A DNA stretch of 64,000 nucleotides, taken from the NCBI GenBank assembly GCA_951812925.1, contig OX638371.1, forward strand, positions 1,302,001-1,366,000, given 5' to 3'. Origin of the DNA: Calliopum simillimum (taxonomy: Eukaryota > Arthropoda > Insecta > Diptera > Lauxaniidae). Positions within the stretch are counted from its first letter, which is position 1. Every line of letters begins with the position of its first letter. A model generated the notes under the pieces. The model did not search any database, was not told where the DNA came from, and saw only the letters and a list, made by a program, of their open reading frames with translations. A program made the translations under genes and the position numbers. Below are positions 10,265-20,350 of the stretch, piece by piece.

Positions 10265-10434
10265 ATGAAAAAGGTTGCGGCCGATGACAACAATTCCTTT
10301 TTCATTAAATGTCTTTTAAAGACAGTAAAATTAATGTGGCAAGTAACCGAAATTCCCAGCAAAATTGGTGATACACTTGGAACACTGTACAGATATGCTC
10401 AGGACTCTGTGGATACCTTTCTGTGCGTAGCGGG
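10265..10434 (+). CDS. Mob2: Alternative first coding exon of Mob2 (short isoform)
   Basis: ATG 10265, directly preceded by an in-frame TAA, opens a 56-codon frame: it starts MKKVAADDNNSFFIKCLLKT, passes through MWQVTEIPSKIGDTLGTLYR and ends TFLCVAG. It stops being open at a GTGAGT donor (10435) in phase 2. That is the same phase as the donor of the long-isoform exon and fits the acceptor at 10723|10724, giving ...FLCVAG-KARRKERDG. An acceptor-like site at 10192 would leave a 72-base leader. The peptide has ordinary globular/amphipathic composition, unlike the disordered alternative. A protein from this start would be 451 residues. Multiple Mob2 isoforms with distinct N-termini are known in Drosophila; that this is one of them is inferred from frame, phase and splice sites. 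Confidence 0.7.
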
Positions 10435-10723
10435 GTGAGTGGTTGCCGATCGATTGCAGGTTGTCTGTCCTTGATTCCATCGATATACCATTAATGCGCT
10501 ATGAAAAATAGTTCAATAAGACAATTATCATAACATACATAGCTCCATTTGTTGCATACAATGTTAGCTTCTCCACAAAAACGAAATTAATTGACGTAAA
10601 ATTCAATTCATTCTGTGTATACATATTGTTGGTGAAAATAAATCGCATTCATTCCCAAAAAAATGTACCATATTGATCAACTATAAAATATACTAATCAA
10701 TTTATTTATTTGTCAAATTATAG

Positions 10724-10884
10724 AAAAGCTCGCCGTAAAGAGCGTGATGGAGATCAAAATTCTACAGATACTAAATTATATTTGGAGGAAAGCGTTTTAG
10801 AACGTAAATTGCCCGAAGCAGATCTCAAGGCTTTAGTAGATCTTCCAGCAGGATTAGATTATAATGAGTGGTTAGCTTCGCACA
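10724..10884 (+). CDS. Mob2: Mob2 coding exon 2 (start of Mob domain)
   Basis: The acceptor is 'caaattatag' and the donor A|GTACGT. The exon encodes KARRKERDGDQNSTDTKLYL followed by EESVLERKLPEADLKALVDL and PAGLDYNEWLASH, the beginning of the Mob1/phocein fold. 'LPxGxDxNEWLA' is the diagnostic helix of the family. The exon enters in phase 2 and leaves in phase 1. MOB proteins bind and activate NDR/LATS kinases; Drosophila Mob2 partners Tricornered in wing-hair and neurite morphogenesis and acts at the neuromuscular junction. The identity rests on motif recognition. Confidence 0.93.
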
Positions 10885-10954
10885 GTACGTACATCTCCTT
10901 CAATGTTTGAATTCGTTACAATTTTCATATTTGTTTTCTTTTCTTTTTTTTTAG

Positions 10955-11051
10955 CATTGGCTCTCTTCGAACATGTGAACTTAGTTTATGGCACAGTTAG
11001 TGAATTTTGTACGCCATCTGGCTGTCCTGATATGACTGGGCCAGGCAACAG
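10955..11051 (+). CDS. Mob2: Mob2 coding exon 3 (zinc-binding cysteines)
   Basis: Bounded by a T-rich acceptor (ending TTTTTTTAG at 10954) and donor AG|GTAAGC. It encodes TLALFEHVNLVYGTVSEFCT followed by PSGCPDMTGPGNR. The two cysteines in FCTPSGCP match the Cys pair of the structural zinc site of MOB proteins (Cys79/Cys84 in human MOB1). The exon is separated from exon 2 by a 70-bp intron typical of flies and from exon 4 by 6.8 kb of repeats. Entry phase 1 and exit phase 2 both match their neighbours. Confidence 0.94.
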
Positions 11052-11477
11052 GTAAGCAAACAATTGAAATAAATTATGTTAGTTATCAAGCATGATAAAT
11101 CGATAATGAATTCCAAGAAATCTAATTAATCGTTTGAGATATTTTGCAAACCATCAACCATATAAAATAAATCGTTTGAAATATTATCTGTTCTGGTCCT
11201 TCATTATTTCTTTAAATAAAAAGATAAAAACAAATATAATCTGAATGAGATTTAAGTAAGAAAAAACAATTTTTGATTCTGCGACACAATCTTTTTTGAT
11301 TCATTCATAATAAACCCCGCATTCACTACACCGTAAAACAACGCAAAAATTCAGCCAATACAAACCTGTAAGCCCATATTCCACCAGCTAAAAGCTTAGA
11401 AATGGCTTTAGCCTATTTTCACTGCTAAAACACACTAGTTAATTTGCATTAATGGGCCTGTGCCAATCGAAAACATT
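11052..11477. other. Start of Mob2 intron 3
   Basis: AT-rich, with no supported feature. Confidence 0.4.
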
Positions 11478-12400
11478 TCACTCAACTATACAAATTCTGA
11501 CGTCCCAAATACAATTTTTGAAATATATGAGGTAAAAGTAAAGTCCAAACATAACAAAAAACATCCAAAGTATCGGTAAAAGTCCAAAAGTTTCGAAAAA
11601 TATTGAAAAACATCTAAAATATCGGTAAAGGTCCAAAAATGTCGAAAAACATCCTAAAATCGGAAAAAGTCCAAAAGTTTTAGAAAACATCGAAGAAATA
11701 ATAATAATAATACTTGATTGTTATTATAATGAGAAAGTGGCATGTTAAAGACTAAGTTCTTCTATGCGAACGATTCAAATCAAAAAAGATCCAGTATTTC
11801 GAAAAAGGTCCAAAAGTTTCGAAAAACATTGAAACACATCGAAGAAATCGGATACAGTCCAATTTTATCAAAAAACATCCTATGTATCGGTAACAGATCG
11901 AAAGAAGTTCAAGAGTTTCGAAAAATAGTGAAATAAAAAAAAAATTTCGAAAAACGTACAAAATATCGGTAAAAGTCCCAAAATATTCAAAATATCGGTT
12001 AAAGTCCAAAAATGTCGAAAAACATCCTATACCTAAATCGGTAAAAGTCCGAAAGTTTTGAAAAATATTGAAACACATCGAAGAAATCGGCAAAAGTCTA
12101 AGTTTATCGAAAAACATCCAAAATATCGTTAAAATTACAAAAAAGAAATCGAAAAACGTCCTATATATCGGTAAAAGCCCAAAAGTTTGAAAAATATTGA
12201 AACACATTGAAGAAATCGGTAAAAGTCTAAAAACAAAACATCCAATATATCGAAACAAAATCAAAAGTTTCGAAAAATAGTGAAATTTGTACATCGAAGA
12301 AATCGATCAAAGTCCAAGTGTTTCCAAGAACATCCAAAATATCGAAAAAAATCAAAAAGAATTGAAAAATATTGAAAAACATGTTTAAAGTCAAAAAATA
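11478..12400. repeat. Degenerate 40-60 bp minisatellite in Mob2 intron 3
   Basis: Many diverged tandem units of the form 'tcggtaaaagtccaaaagtt' plus 'tcgaaaaatattgaaaaaca' fill this stretch. The long minus-strand frame (11752-12294) is a Phe/Leu/Ile/Tyr-rich translation of the repeat and not a protein gene. Confidence 0.8.
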
Positions 12401-12767
12401 TTGAAAATATTGAGTTGGTATAACTGACGAAATCACTCTCATTTTTTCTCCCATCAAATACACAACATCAAGAATAAAAAAAAAAAAATAAATGAAAGAG
12501 ACGGAAAAGACAACAACACATAACTCATGGCGTAGCAAGCTATAGCGACTGAAATGCAAACGATAATTTTTATGCAAGCATTGAATTTTTTTTTTCAACA
12601 ACTTCATACTAAAAAAATAAAGGTTTATCTTATAAAAACCAAAAAAATAAGTATACAACCCTGTTCCTTACCACACGTAGAACGTTTTAAAAAAAAACAA
12701 TTATTAAAATCGGTTCGGTATATTTTGCACCAAATTGTTACATAGGGTTTTCGGGATCCCTTCTAAA

Positions 12768-15700
12768 TCTTGAAACGCAAAATCTTGAAAAAGCAAAATC
12801 TTGAAAAAAAGCTAAATCTTGAAAATCAAAATCTAGAAAAAAAAAAAATCTTGAAACAGAAAATCTTGAAAAAACAAAATCTTGAAAAAAAAATCTTGAA
12901 AAACAAAATCTTGAAAAAAATATATTGGATATATTCTATACTGATCCGCGGCCGAAGGCCGCCGCGAAGCCGGTGTCGGATGTCTGACGGGTTTAAACCC
13001 TGAGCAGCGGCCGTAGGCCGCCCACTTACCCCTGCTATTATGTTAAATTACGGGTTGGGTCCTTTTGACCGAATTTTATAATCTCGAAAACCAAAATCTC
13101 GAAGTCAAAATCTCGAAAAAGCAAAATCTCGAAAAACAAAATCTCGAAAAATCAAAATCTCGAAAAACAAAATCTCGAAAAAGCAAAATCTCGAAAAACA
13201 AAATCTCGAAAAATCAAAATCTTGAAAATCAAAATCTAGAAAAGCAAAATCTTAAAAAAACCATCAAAATTGCAGCAGTACTTTAACATGGGTTGGGGTC
13301 TTTTGACCGAATTTTAAAATCTCGAAAACCAAAATCTCGAAGTCAAAATCTCGAAAATCAAAATCTCGAAAAACAAAATCTCGAAAAATCAAAATCTCGA
13401 AAAACAAAATCTCGAAAAAGCAAAATCTCGAAAAACAAAATCTCGAAAAATCAAAATCTTGAAAATCAAAATCTTGAAAAAACCATCAAAATTGCAGCAG
13501 TACTTTAACATAATAGTAGGGGTAAGTGGGCGGCCTACGGCCGCTGCTCAGGATTTAAACCCGTCAGACATGCGACACCGGCTTCGCGGCGGTCTTCGAC
13601 CGCGGATCAGTATAGAATATATCCAATATATTTTTTTTTCGAGATTTTTTAAGATGCTTTTTTTCAAGATTTTGATTTTCGAGATTTTGCTTTTTCGAGA
13701 TTTTGATTTTCGAGATTTTGATTTTTCGAGATTATGTGTTTCGAGATTTTTTTTTTTCGAGATTTTGGTTTTCAAGATATTGCTTTTTTTTCGAGATTTT
13801 GGTTTTCGAGATTTTGTAGGGATCCCCTTTAACATAATAGTAGGGGTAAGTGGGCGGCCTACGGCCGCTGCTCAGGATTTAAACCCGTCAGACTTGCGAC
13901 ACCGGCTTCGCGGCGGTCTTCGACCGCGGATCAGTATAGAATATATCCGGGTTGGGGTCTTTTGACAGAATTTTAAAATCTAGAAAACCAAAATCTTGAA
14001 GTCAAAATCTTGAAAATCAAAATCTTGAAAAACAAAATCTTGAAAAATCAAAATCTTGAAAAGTAAAATCTTGAAAAAAAAAAATCTTGAAAAAAACATC
14101 AAAATTGCCGCAGTAATTTAACATAATAGTAGGGGTAAGTGGGCGGCCTACGGCCGCTGTTTAGGATTTAAACCCTTCAGACATCCGACACCGGCTTCGC
14201 GGCGGCCTTCGGCCGCGGATCAGTATAGAATATGGGTTGGGGTCTTTTGACAGAATTTTAAAATCTAGAAAACCAAAATCTTGAAGTCAAAATCTTGAAA
14301 ATCAAAATCTTGAAAAACAAAATCTTGAAAAATCAAAATCTTGAAAAGTAAAATCTTGAAAAAAAAAAATCTTGAAAAAAACATCAAAATTGCCGCAGTA
14401 ATTTAACATAATAGTAGGGGTAAGTGGGCGGCCTACGGCCGCTGTTTAGGATTTAAACCCTTCAGACATCCGACACCGGCTTCGCGGCGGCCTTCGGCCG
14501 CGGATCAGTATAGAATATATCCAATATATTTTTTTCAAGATTTTGTTTTTCAAGATTATTTTTTTCAAGATTTTGTTTTTTCAAGATTTTCTGTTTCAAG
14601 ATTTTTTTTTTTCTAGATTTTGATTTTCAAGATTTAGCTTTTTTTCAAGATTTTGCTTTTTCAAGATTTTGAGTTTCAAGATTTAGAAGGGATCCCATAG
14701 AATATATCCAATATATTTTTTTCAAGATTTTGTTTTTCAAGATTATTTTTTTCAAGATTTTGTTTTTTCAAGATTTTCTGTTTCAAGATTTTTTTTTTTC
14801 TAGATTTTGATTTCCAAGATTTAGCTTTTTTTCAAGATTTTGCTTTTTCAAGATTTTGAGTTTCAAGATTTAGAAGGGATCCCAATATATCCAATATATT
14901 TTTTTTTCGAGATTTTTTAAGATGCTTTTTTTCAAGATTTTGATTTTCGAGATTTTGCTTTTTCGAGGTTTTGATTTTCGAGATTTTGATTTTTCGAGAT
15001 TATGTGTTTCGAGATTTTTTTCGAGATTTTGATTTTCAAGATTTTTTTTTTTTTCGAGATTTTGGTTTTCGAGATTTTGGTTTTCGAGATTTAGTAGGGA
15101 TCCCTAAATTACTGCAGCAATTTTGATGTTTTTTTCAAGATTTTTTTTTTTCAAGATTTTACTTTTCAAGATTTTGATTTTTCAAGATTTTGTTTTTCAA
15201 GATTTTGATTTTCAAGATTTTGACTTCAAGATTTTGGTTTTCTAGATTTTAAAATTCTGTCAAAAGACCCCAACCCAGGGTTTTCATGGGTTGGGGTCTT
15301 TTGACAGAATTTTAAAATCTAGAAAACCAAAATCTTGAAGTCAAAATCTTGAAAATCAAAATCTTGAAAAACAAAATCTTGAAAAATCAAAATCTTGAAA
15401 AGTAAAATCTTGAAAAAAAAAAATCTTGAAAAAAACATCAAAATTGCCGCAGTAATTTAACATAATAGTAGGGGTAAGTGGGAGGCCTACGGCCGCTGCT
15501 CAGGACTTAATATAGAATATATCCAATATATTTATTTCAAGATTTTGTTTTTCAAGATTATTTTTTTCAAGATTTTGTTTTTTCAAGATTTTCTGTTTCA
15601 AGATTTTTTTTTTCTAGATTTTGATTTTCAAGATTTAGCTTTTATTCAAAATTTTGCTTTTTCAAGATTTTGAGTTTCAAGATTTAGAAGGGATCCCGGT

Positions 15701-16450
15701 TTTCATATAAGCAATTTTATATAAATAGTGGGGGATCCCTTCTAAATCTTGAAACTCAAAATCTTGAAAAAGCAAAATCTTGAAAAAAAGCTAAATCTTG
15801 AAATCAAAATCTAGAAAAAAAAAAATCTTGAAACAGAAAATCTTGAAAAAACAAAATCTTGAAAAAAATAATCTTGAAAAACAAAATCTTGAAAAAAATA
15901 TATTGGATATATTCTATACTGATCCGCGGCCGAAGGCCGCCGCGAAGCCGGTGTCGGATGTCTGACGGGTTTAAATCCTGAGCAGCGGCCGTAGGCCGCC
16001 CACTTACCCCTACTATTATGTTAAATTACTGCGGCAATTTTGATGGTTTTTTCAAGATTTTTTTTTTTCAAGATTTTACTTTTCAAGATTTTGAATTTTC
16101 AAGATTTTGTTTTTCAAGATTTTGATTTTCAAGATTTTGACTTCAAGATTTTGGTTTTCTAGATTTTAAAATTCTGTCAAAAGACCCCAACCCAAATAGT
16201 GGGTTGGGGTCTTTTGACCGAATTTTAAAATCTCGAATTCAAAATCTCGAAAATCAAAATCTCGAAAATCAAAATCTCGAAAATTCAAAATCTTGAAAAG
16301 TAAAATCTTGAAAAAAAAAAAATCTTGAAAAAAAAATCAAAATTGCCGCAGTAATTTAAAACAAAAGTAGGGGTAGGCCGTAGGCCGCCCGCTGCTCAGG
16401 ATTTAAACCCGTCAGACATCCGACAGCGACTTCGCGGCGGCCTTCGGCCT
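12768..16450. repeat. Compound satellite block: AAAATCTTGAAA arms with GC-rich twin-hairpin modules
   Basis: Arrays of a 10-13 base unit (AAAATCTTGAAA or AAAATCTCGAAA, and the reverse complement) alternate with a GC-rich module of about 105 bp. Other fixed parts are 'GGGTTGGGGTCTTTTGACAG', 'CATCAAAATTGCCGCAGTAA', 'ATCCAATATATT' and 'AGGGATCCC'. Full or nearly full modules lie at about 12940-13040 (-), 13516-13622, 13841-13945, 14125-14230, 14411-14515 and 15917-16025 (-); partial ones are at 15470-15510 and 16365-16450. Whole composite segments are duplicated, some inverted (14702-14880 repeats 14512-14697; 15117-15275 mirrors 15290-15450). Open frames such as 13065-13286 (Lys/Ser/Asn/Glu repeats) are repeat translations. 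Confidence 0.9.
13516..13622 (+). repeat. Representative GC-rich twin-hairpin module
   Basis: Starting at 'AGTAGGGGTAAGTGGG', the module holds hairpin 1 (GCGGCC-TAC-GGCCGC), then 'TTTAAACCCGTCAGAC', a CCG-GCTTCG-CGG hairpin, and hairpin 2. In undamaged copies (for example 14125-14230) hairpin 2 is GCGGCC-TTC-GGCCGC. It ends at 'GGATCAGTATAGAATATATC'. The module is far richer in GC than the AT-rich surroundings and more conserved between copies than the arms. This is not a family I can name. Confidence 0.75.
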
Positions 16451-17900
16451 CTCAAAAGATCTTTTTATACCTTAAGGCGAAAATGAAATCGTAGCTCATC
16501 GCAAAAATTCGGATTTTAACTTAAAAAAGTATGTGATATGTGGGAAAAAAGTGATGATATCATGCATGATATCGGCCATAGCTCAGGTATTTTTCAACCG
16601 ATTTTTGACATTTTTTTTAACTTGCCATCAAAATCAAATACTTGCAAATTCGTTAAAAAATGGCTGAGCTACGCTTTTTTTTGCCTCTAGATATAAAACG
16701 ACTTTCGGCAGGCCCAAAGAAAAAGAAACCTTGTGCGGTGAAGAGAATCCAAGTACGCCGAAAATAATTTTTTCTAGTACCAAAAACGATGTGCTGTGTG
16801 AGAACCCAGAACTTTTTTTCGTGTAGCACAGTGTTATTAAATATGACATGAAATATGATATGATTACTTTGTTGGTTGTACATGTTTTTGAGTATAGAGT
16901 GCTTAAAATTAAATATTCAAAAACAAAAAGGGGTAGTTTTACATGGAAAAAGAGTTTCGTGATCATACTTCAATCTCTCTGTAGTAAAACACTTGTTGCT
17001 TCGGAGTTCTTTTTTTGTAAATTAAATAAAAGTGTGGACGAGAGTAAACTAAAAATGCACAAACTCGAAAGAGTATGCTTGAACTCTTCCGTATATGTAA
17101 AAATCCATATATGAATCCGACATTTGCGGCGCTGCCAATGAAGTGGCCAGATTCACATTGTGATCACTCCTAACATGGAGAACTAGGGCTTTTCTTGCAC
17201 TAACTCTAAGCACAGACACTGGTGTGGACTTTCATTCGACTGCCGCATCCTGGATTCAATTACAAGTATAATGAGGCTTAGTCTTTCATAGTACTTAGCC
17301 ATGAAATTAGCATTACAGAATCAAACAAAAATCAAAATGAAGAAAAACATTAACAAGTTAAAATTAATAAAATAAAGGCCGAAAAAAAAATTAGTAGTTA
17401 GTGTATAGTTTCTAGAGAAATAGCACTTACTTAGTTATGCCTGAAGTGACGCGCCTTTAAATGTCTGGCAAGGAATCCTAAAGCCTGATGACACTAATGA
17501 AAAAGAACCGCCAAAAGTTAAAGGGAACAATTAATTTTTTTGACTTAGTATAATGACAAAATTGAAGCTTAATATATAATCAATCAGCAATCAAGTCTAC
17601 AGTTAACTTAGTGGATATGTGAAATATAAGGCATAATAGCGATAGGACATACTATGAACTTAACAGGGTTAATCTGCAGCAAGTTTTTGCCCGCCGATTT
17701 AAAAAGCAAAAACTAATCATCATTGAATCTATACCACAAGTTCTCAGCAAGTTCACAATTCACTATGTAATGTGGAGTCGTTAGTCTCGTCATTTCCTTT
17801 CATCAGAGATAAAAATATGTGGAGCTTGATAATTAACAGCTAAATCATTGAAAAATTATTCTAATGTACTCTTTTTTCTCTCTCTCAAACTAAATTGCAG
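16451..17900. other. End of Mob2 intron 3
   Basis: No supported gene. The 110-codon minus-strand frame at 16634-16966 overlaps a plus frame and has no recognisable motif. The stretch ends in the acceptor 'aactaaattgcag' at 17888-17900. Confidence 0.4.
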
Positions 17901-18828
17901 AACGTACTTATGGTTCGACGAAAAAGGTAAAAAGACGCGTGTTGCGGCTCCGCAGTACATCGACTATGTTATGACTTTCACGCAAAAAACGGTCAGTGAT
18001 GAGTCTATATTCCCGACCAAATATGCCAACGAATTTCCTAGTTCGTTTGAATCAATTGCGCGAAAAATTCTACGCTTGCAATTTCATGTGATAGCCCATC
18101 TTTATGCGGCGCATTTCAGAGAAATCGCCCTTTTAGGTTTACATACACACTTAAATTTGACTTTTGCCCATCTGACGGCGCTGCATCGCCGATTCAATCT
18201 TATAGATGAAAAGGAGACAGATGTGCTTCGCGATCTCGAAGTTGCGCTGCAACTAACGGATGTCAGTAACCAGAGTAGCAACAGCAGCAGCAACAACCAG
18301 CAGCAGCAGCAGCATGGTAGTAACAGTGATAGCGGTACCTATGAGACGGGGACAAACTACCAGCCAGCCTATACAACTGGACATGGCGGTAACAGCCATC
18401 ATTACTATCCAGGCAGTACAGGCGGCAATACAAATTCGTCATCAAATGCAACTGCGGCGGTGGATGATTCAAATGTTTCGCATGCAACGGCAATTGATGG
18501 TGATGCCAGTTCACAACCAATTTGCACCCAGCCAGAGGCCAAAGCGGGAGGTGGTGGTACCCACAATGTGTTCGGTGGTGGCGGTGGCTTAATGGGTGGA
18601 ATTCTCGGCGATTTTACTGGCAGCGAATTCAGTGATACTTCAAGATATTGTACTTCGGCGGTTCCTTCTTCCTCCTCCTCAGCAAATAATACAAATGGCG
18701 CAGGCGCTTTACAATTGAATTTTAACAACAACTATAATGCGCATGCGCATCAGCATCATTTGCAACATCATCATCACCAGCAACATCAGCACCAACCTCC
18801 CTCCCCGCACAATACAACAACCGCATAG
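17901..18828 (+). CDS. Mob2: Mob2 last coding exon: rest of Mob domain and Q/G/H-rich tail
   Basis: Entry in phase 2 completes the split Arg codon and continues TYLWFDEKGKKTRVAAPQYI. The Mob domain runs to about LEVALQLTD (residue 118 of this exon). The His pair in AHLYAAHF corresponds to the zinc-binding histidines of MOB1 (His161/His166), completing the site begun by the Cys pair of exon 3. The remaining 190 residues are low-complexity: Asn/Ser/Gln, a QQQQQ run, Gly-rich GGGGT..GGGGGL segments and a His-rich HQHHLQHHHHQQH stretch, ending at TAG 18826-18828. This exon carries 308 residues. Full proteins would be about 607 (from ATG 33) or 451 residues (from 10265). Frames overlapping it on either strand are shadows of the triplet-rich tail. 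Confidence 0.95.
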
Positions 18829-19825
18829 TTGCCTATAACGTCGCCTTGGTCGTCGTCGTCTTCGATTTCTTCTTCTTCGTCTTCGTTTTTGCCTGCACTT
18901 TTGCATTGCAATGGAATCTACGCTTCTGCTTATATAGTTGTAGTTTCTGTGTCAGTTTGTGCTCTTACTGTTATTGTTGTTGTTGTTCTTGTTACAACCC
19001 AATTAACAGCCGAATGCGCAGAGGTAGAGGCGCACTCACACGTCATGATAGCAATTACTCGCTTAAGGCCACAAATTAAATAATTGTAAGGGAAATATTT
19101 TACTGTACCAAAAAAAGTTGTTACTAGAATTAGAGAGAAAGCACACAGTCGAAAAACAAAAACAAAAATAAAAAAAAAAAACAAAAAATACAAAAAAAAA
19201 ACATTAGTTAACTAATGCAAAAAATTTAAAGAAAAAAAAAATTTTTAATATACACTTACACAAACATAGACATACTCACCACAATACTACGTTACTTTTT
19301 GTCACTGGTCGTTGTCCAATTATAAAAAAAAAAAAGAATCAAATTAAAAGGAAATTTAAAAAAAAAACTTTTTGAATAATTTCAAAAATTATGTAGGAAA
19401 AAAGAGACACTCAAGTTTTAAAATGGTACTTGAGGAAAATTTTCTAATGGTAGAGCGTTTCAAGTATTATTATTTTTCCCTTATGCAAAATGTCTTATAC
19501 AAAACGTTTATTAAGTATAGGTAAACGTTTAAAAGTATAAATAACAATGAAAGGCCGCATTTAAACTGACTTAACGCATAGCGTTGGATTTGCTTCGCTT
19601 TTAATTTTTGTCCTTTTTATGTTAATTAATCGTAAAAAAATTATAGTTTTAAAATCTCAGAAGCCCGTTTGTACATCATTTTAATTACATATATTAAATT
19701 CGAATTTGGTATTAAAAGTACTATACCTATTTCATTTCAATTGGAATTAAATTTTGATATCGGAGGGAAAAAATAGATTTTTTTCATCGTTCTGAAGACT
19801 TTGAATCGAGAAAATCAATCAATCC
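18829..19825 (+). other. Probable Mob2 3' untranslated region and downstream spacer
   Basis: Begins with TCGTCG/TTC-rich sequence, then becomes very A-rich (19130-19260). Several AATAAA-like strings occur but no single cleavage site can be chosen. No gene is supported. Confidence 0.45.
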
Positions 19826-20326
19826 CGCAGTAAAAACGTATGGATCGAGTTTTTAGTTAAAATCTAATTTTTACATATATTCATGAATGGGGGAATAAGT
19901 TTTGGCCGGGTTGCCTATTAAAATGTGGCCGCTAGTATTTTCAAATTGCGATAACTTATAAGCCGTGAGTCGCACGGAGAAAAGTGCCCAAATCTTTTTT
20001 ATGAAGAGTAATTTACCATTTTGGAGTTATTTATTAAAAACTGATTTTTTTTTCGTTTATTGTTTATTGCGAAAAAAAATCGGTTTTTAATAAATAATTC
20101 GTTTTTTCCATATAACGAAAATTACATGTAGACCATATGACTCTTCATAAAAAAGATCTGGGCTTTTTTCCTCGTGCGACTCACGGTTCATAAGTAATTG
20201 CAATTTGAAAACACTAGCGACCTCATTTTAATAGGCAACCCGGCCAAAATATATTCCCCCATTCATAAATATATGTAAAAATTTAATTTTAACTAAAAAC
20301 TCGATCCATACGTTTTTTTACTGCCG
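19826..20326. repeat. 500-bp foldback element
   Basis: An inverted repeat from 'gcagtaaaaacgtatggatc' at 19828 to its complement ending near 20326, with the centre near 20068. The arms contain 'tgggggaataagttttggcc', 'gcgataacttataag' and 'cttttttatgaagagt'. The latter two motifs recur in the elements at 50650 and 52103, so these belong to one family. No protein is encoded. Confidence 0.85.
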
Positions 20327-20350
20327 TACTATTAGAAAAGATTGCAATCT

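Noticed and set aside
11752..12294. 180-codon minus-strand open frame
   Set aside because: It is a translation of the tandem minisatellite (Phe/Ile/Leu/Tyr repeats with no stop because the unit lacks one), not a gene.
13516..13622. Hammerhead ribozyme in the GC-rich module
   Set aside because: CTGA-like strings occur, but the conserved CUGANGA/GAAA arrangement is absent.
13516..13622. tRNA-derived origin of the GC-rich module
   Set aside because: GGATTTAAACC resembles a B-box only weakly and no A-box lies at the right distance.
13065..13965. Lys/Ser/Asn/Glu-rich repetitive open frames
   Set aside because: They follow the AAAATCTCGAAA satellite unit exactly and reverse with its orientation.
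12768..16450. CRISPR-like spacing of repeats
   Set aside because: Units are contiguous satellite without unique spacers, and the genome is eukaryotic.
18263..18906. Several long frames opposite or beside the Mob2 tail
   Set aside because: Shadows of CAG/GGT/CAT triplet runs in the real coding frame.
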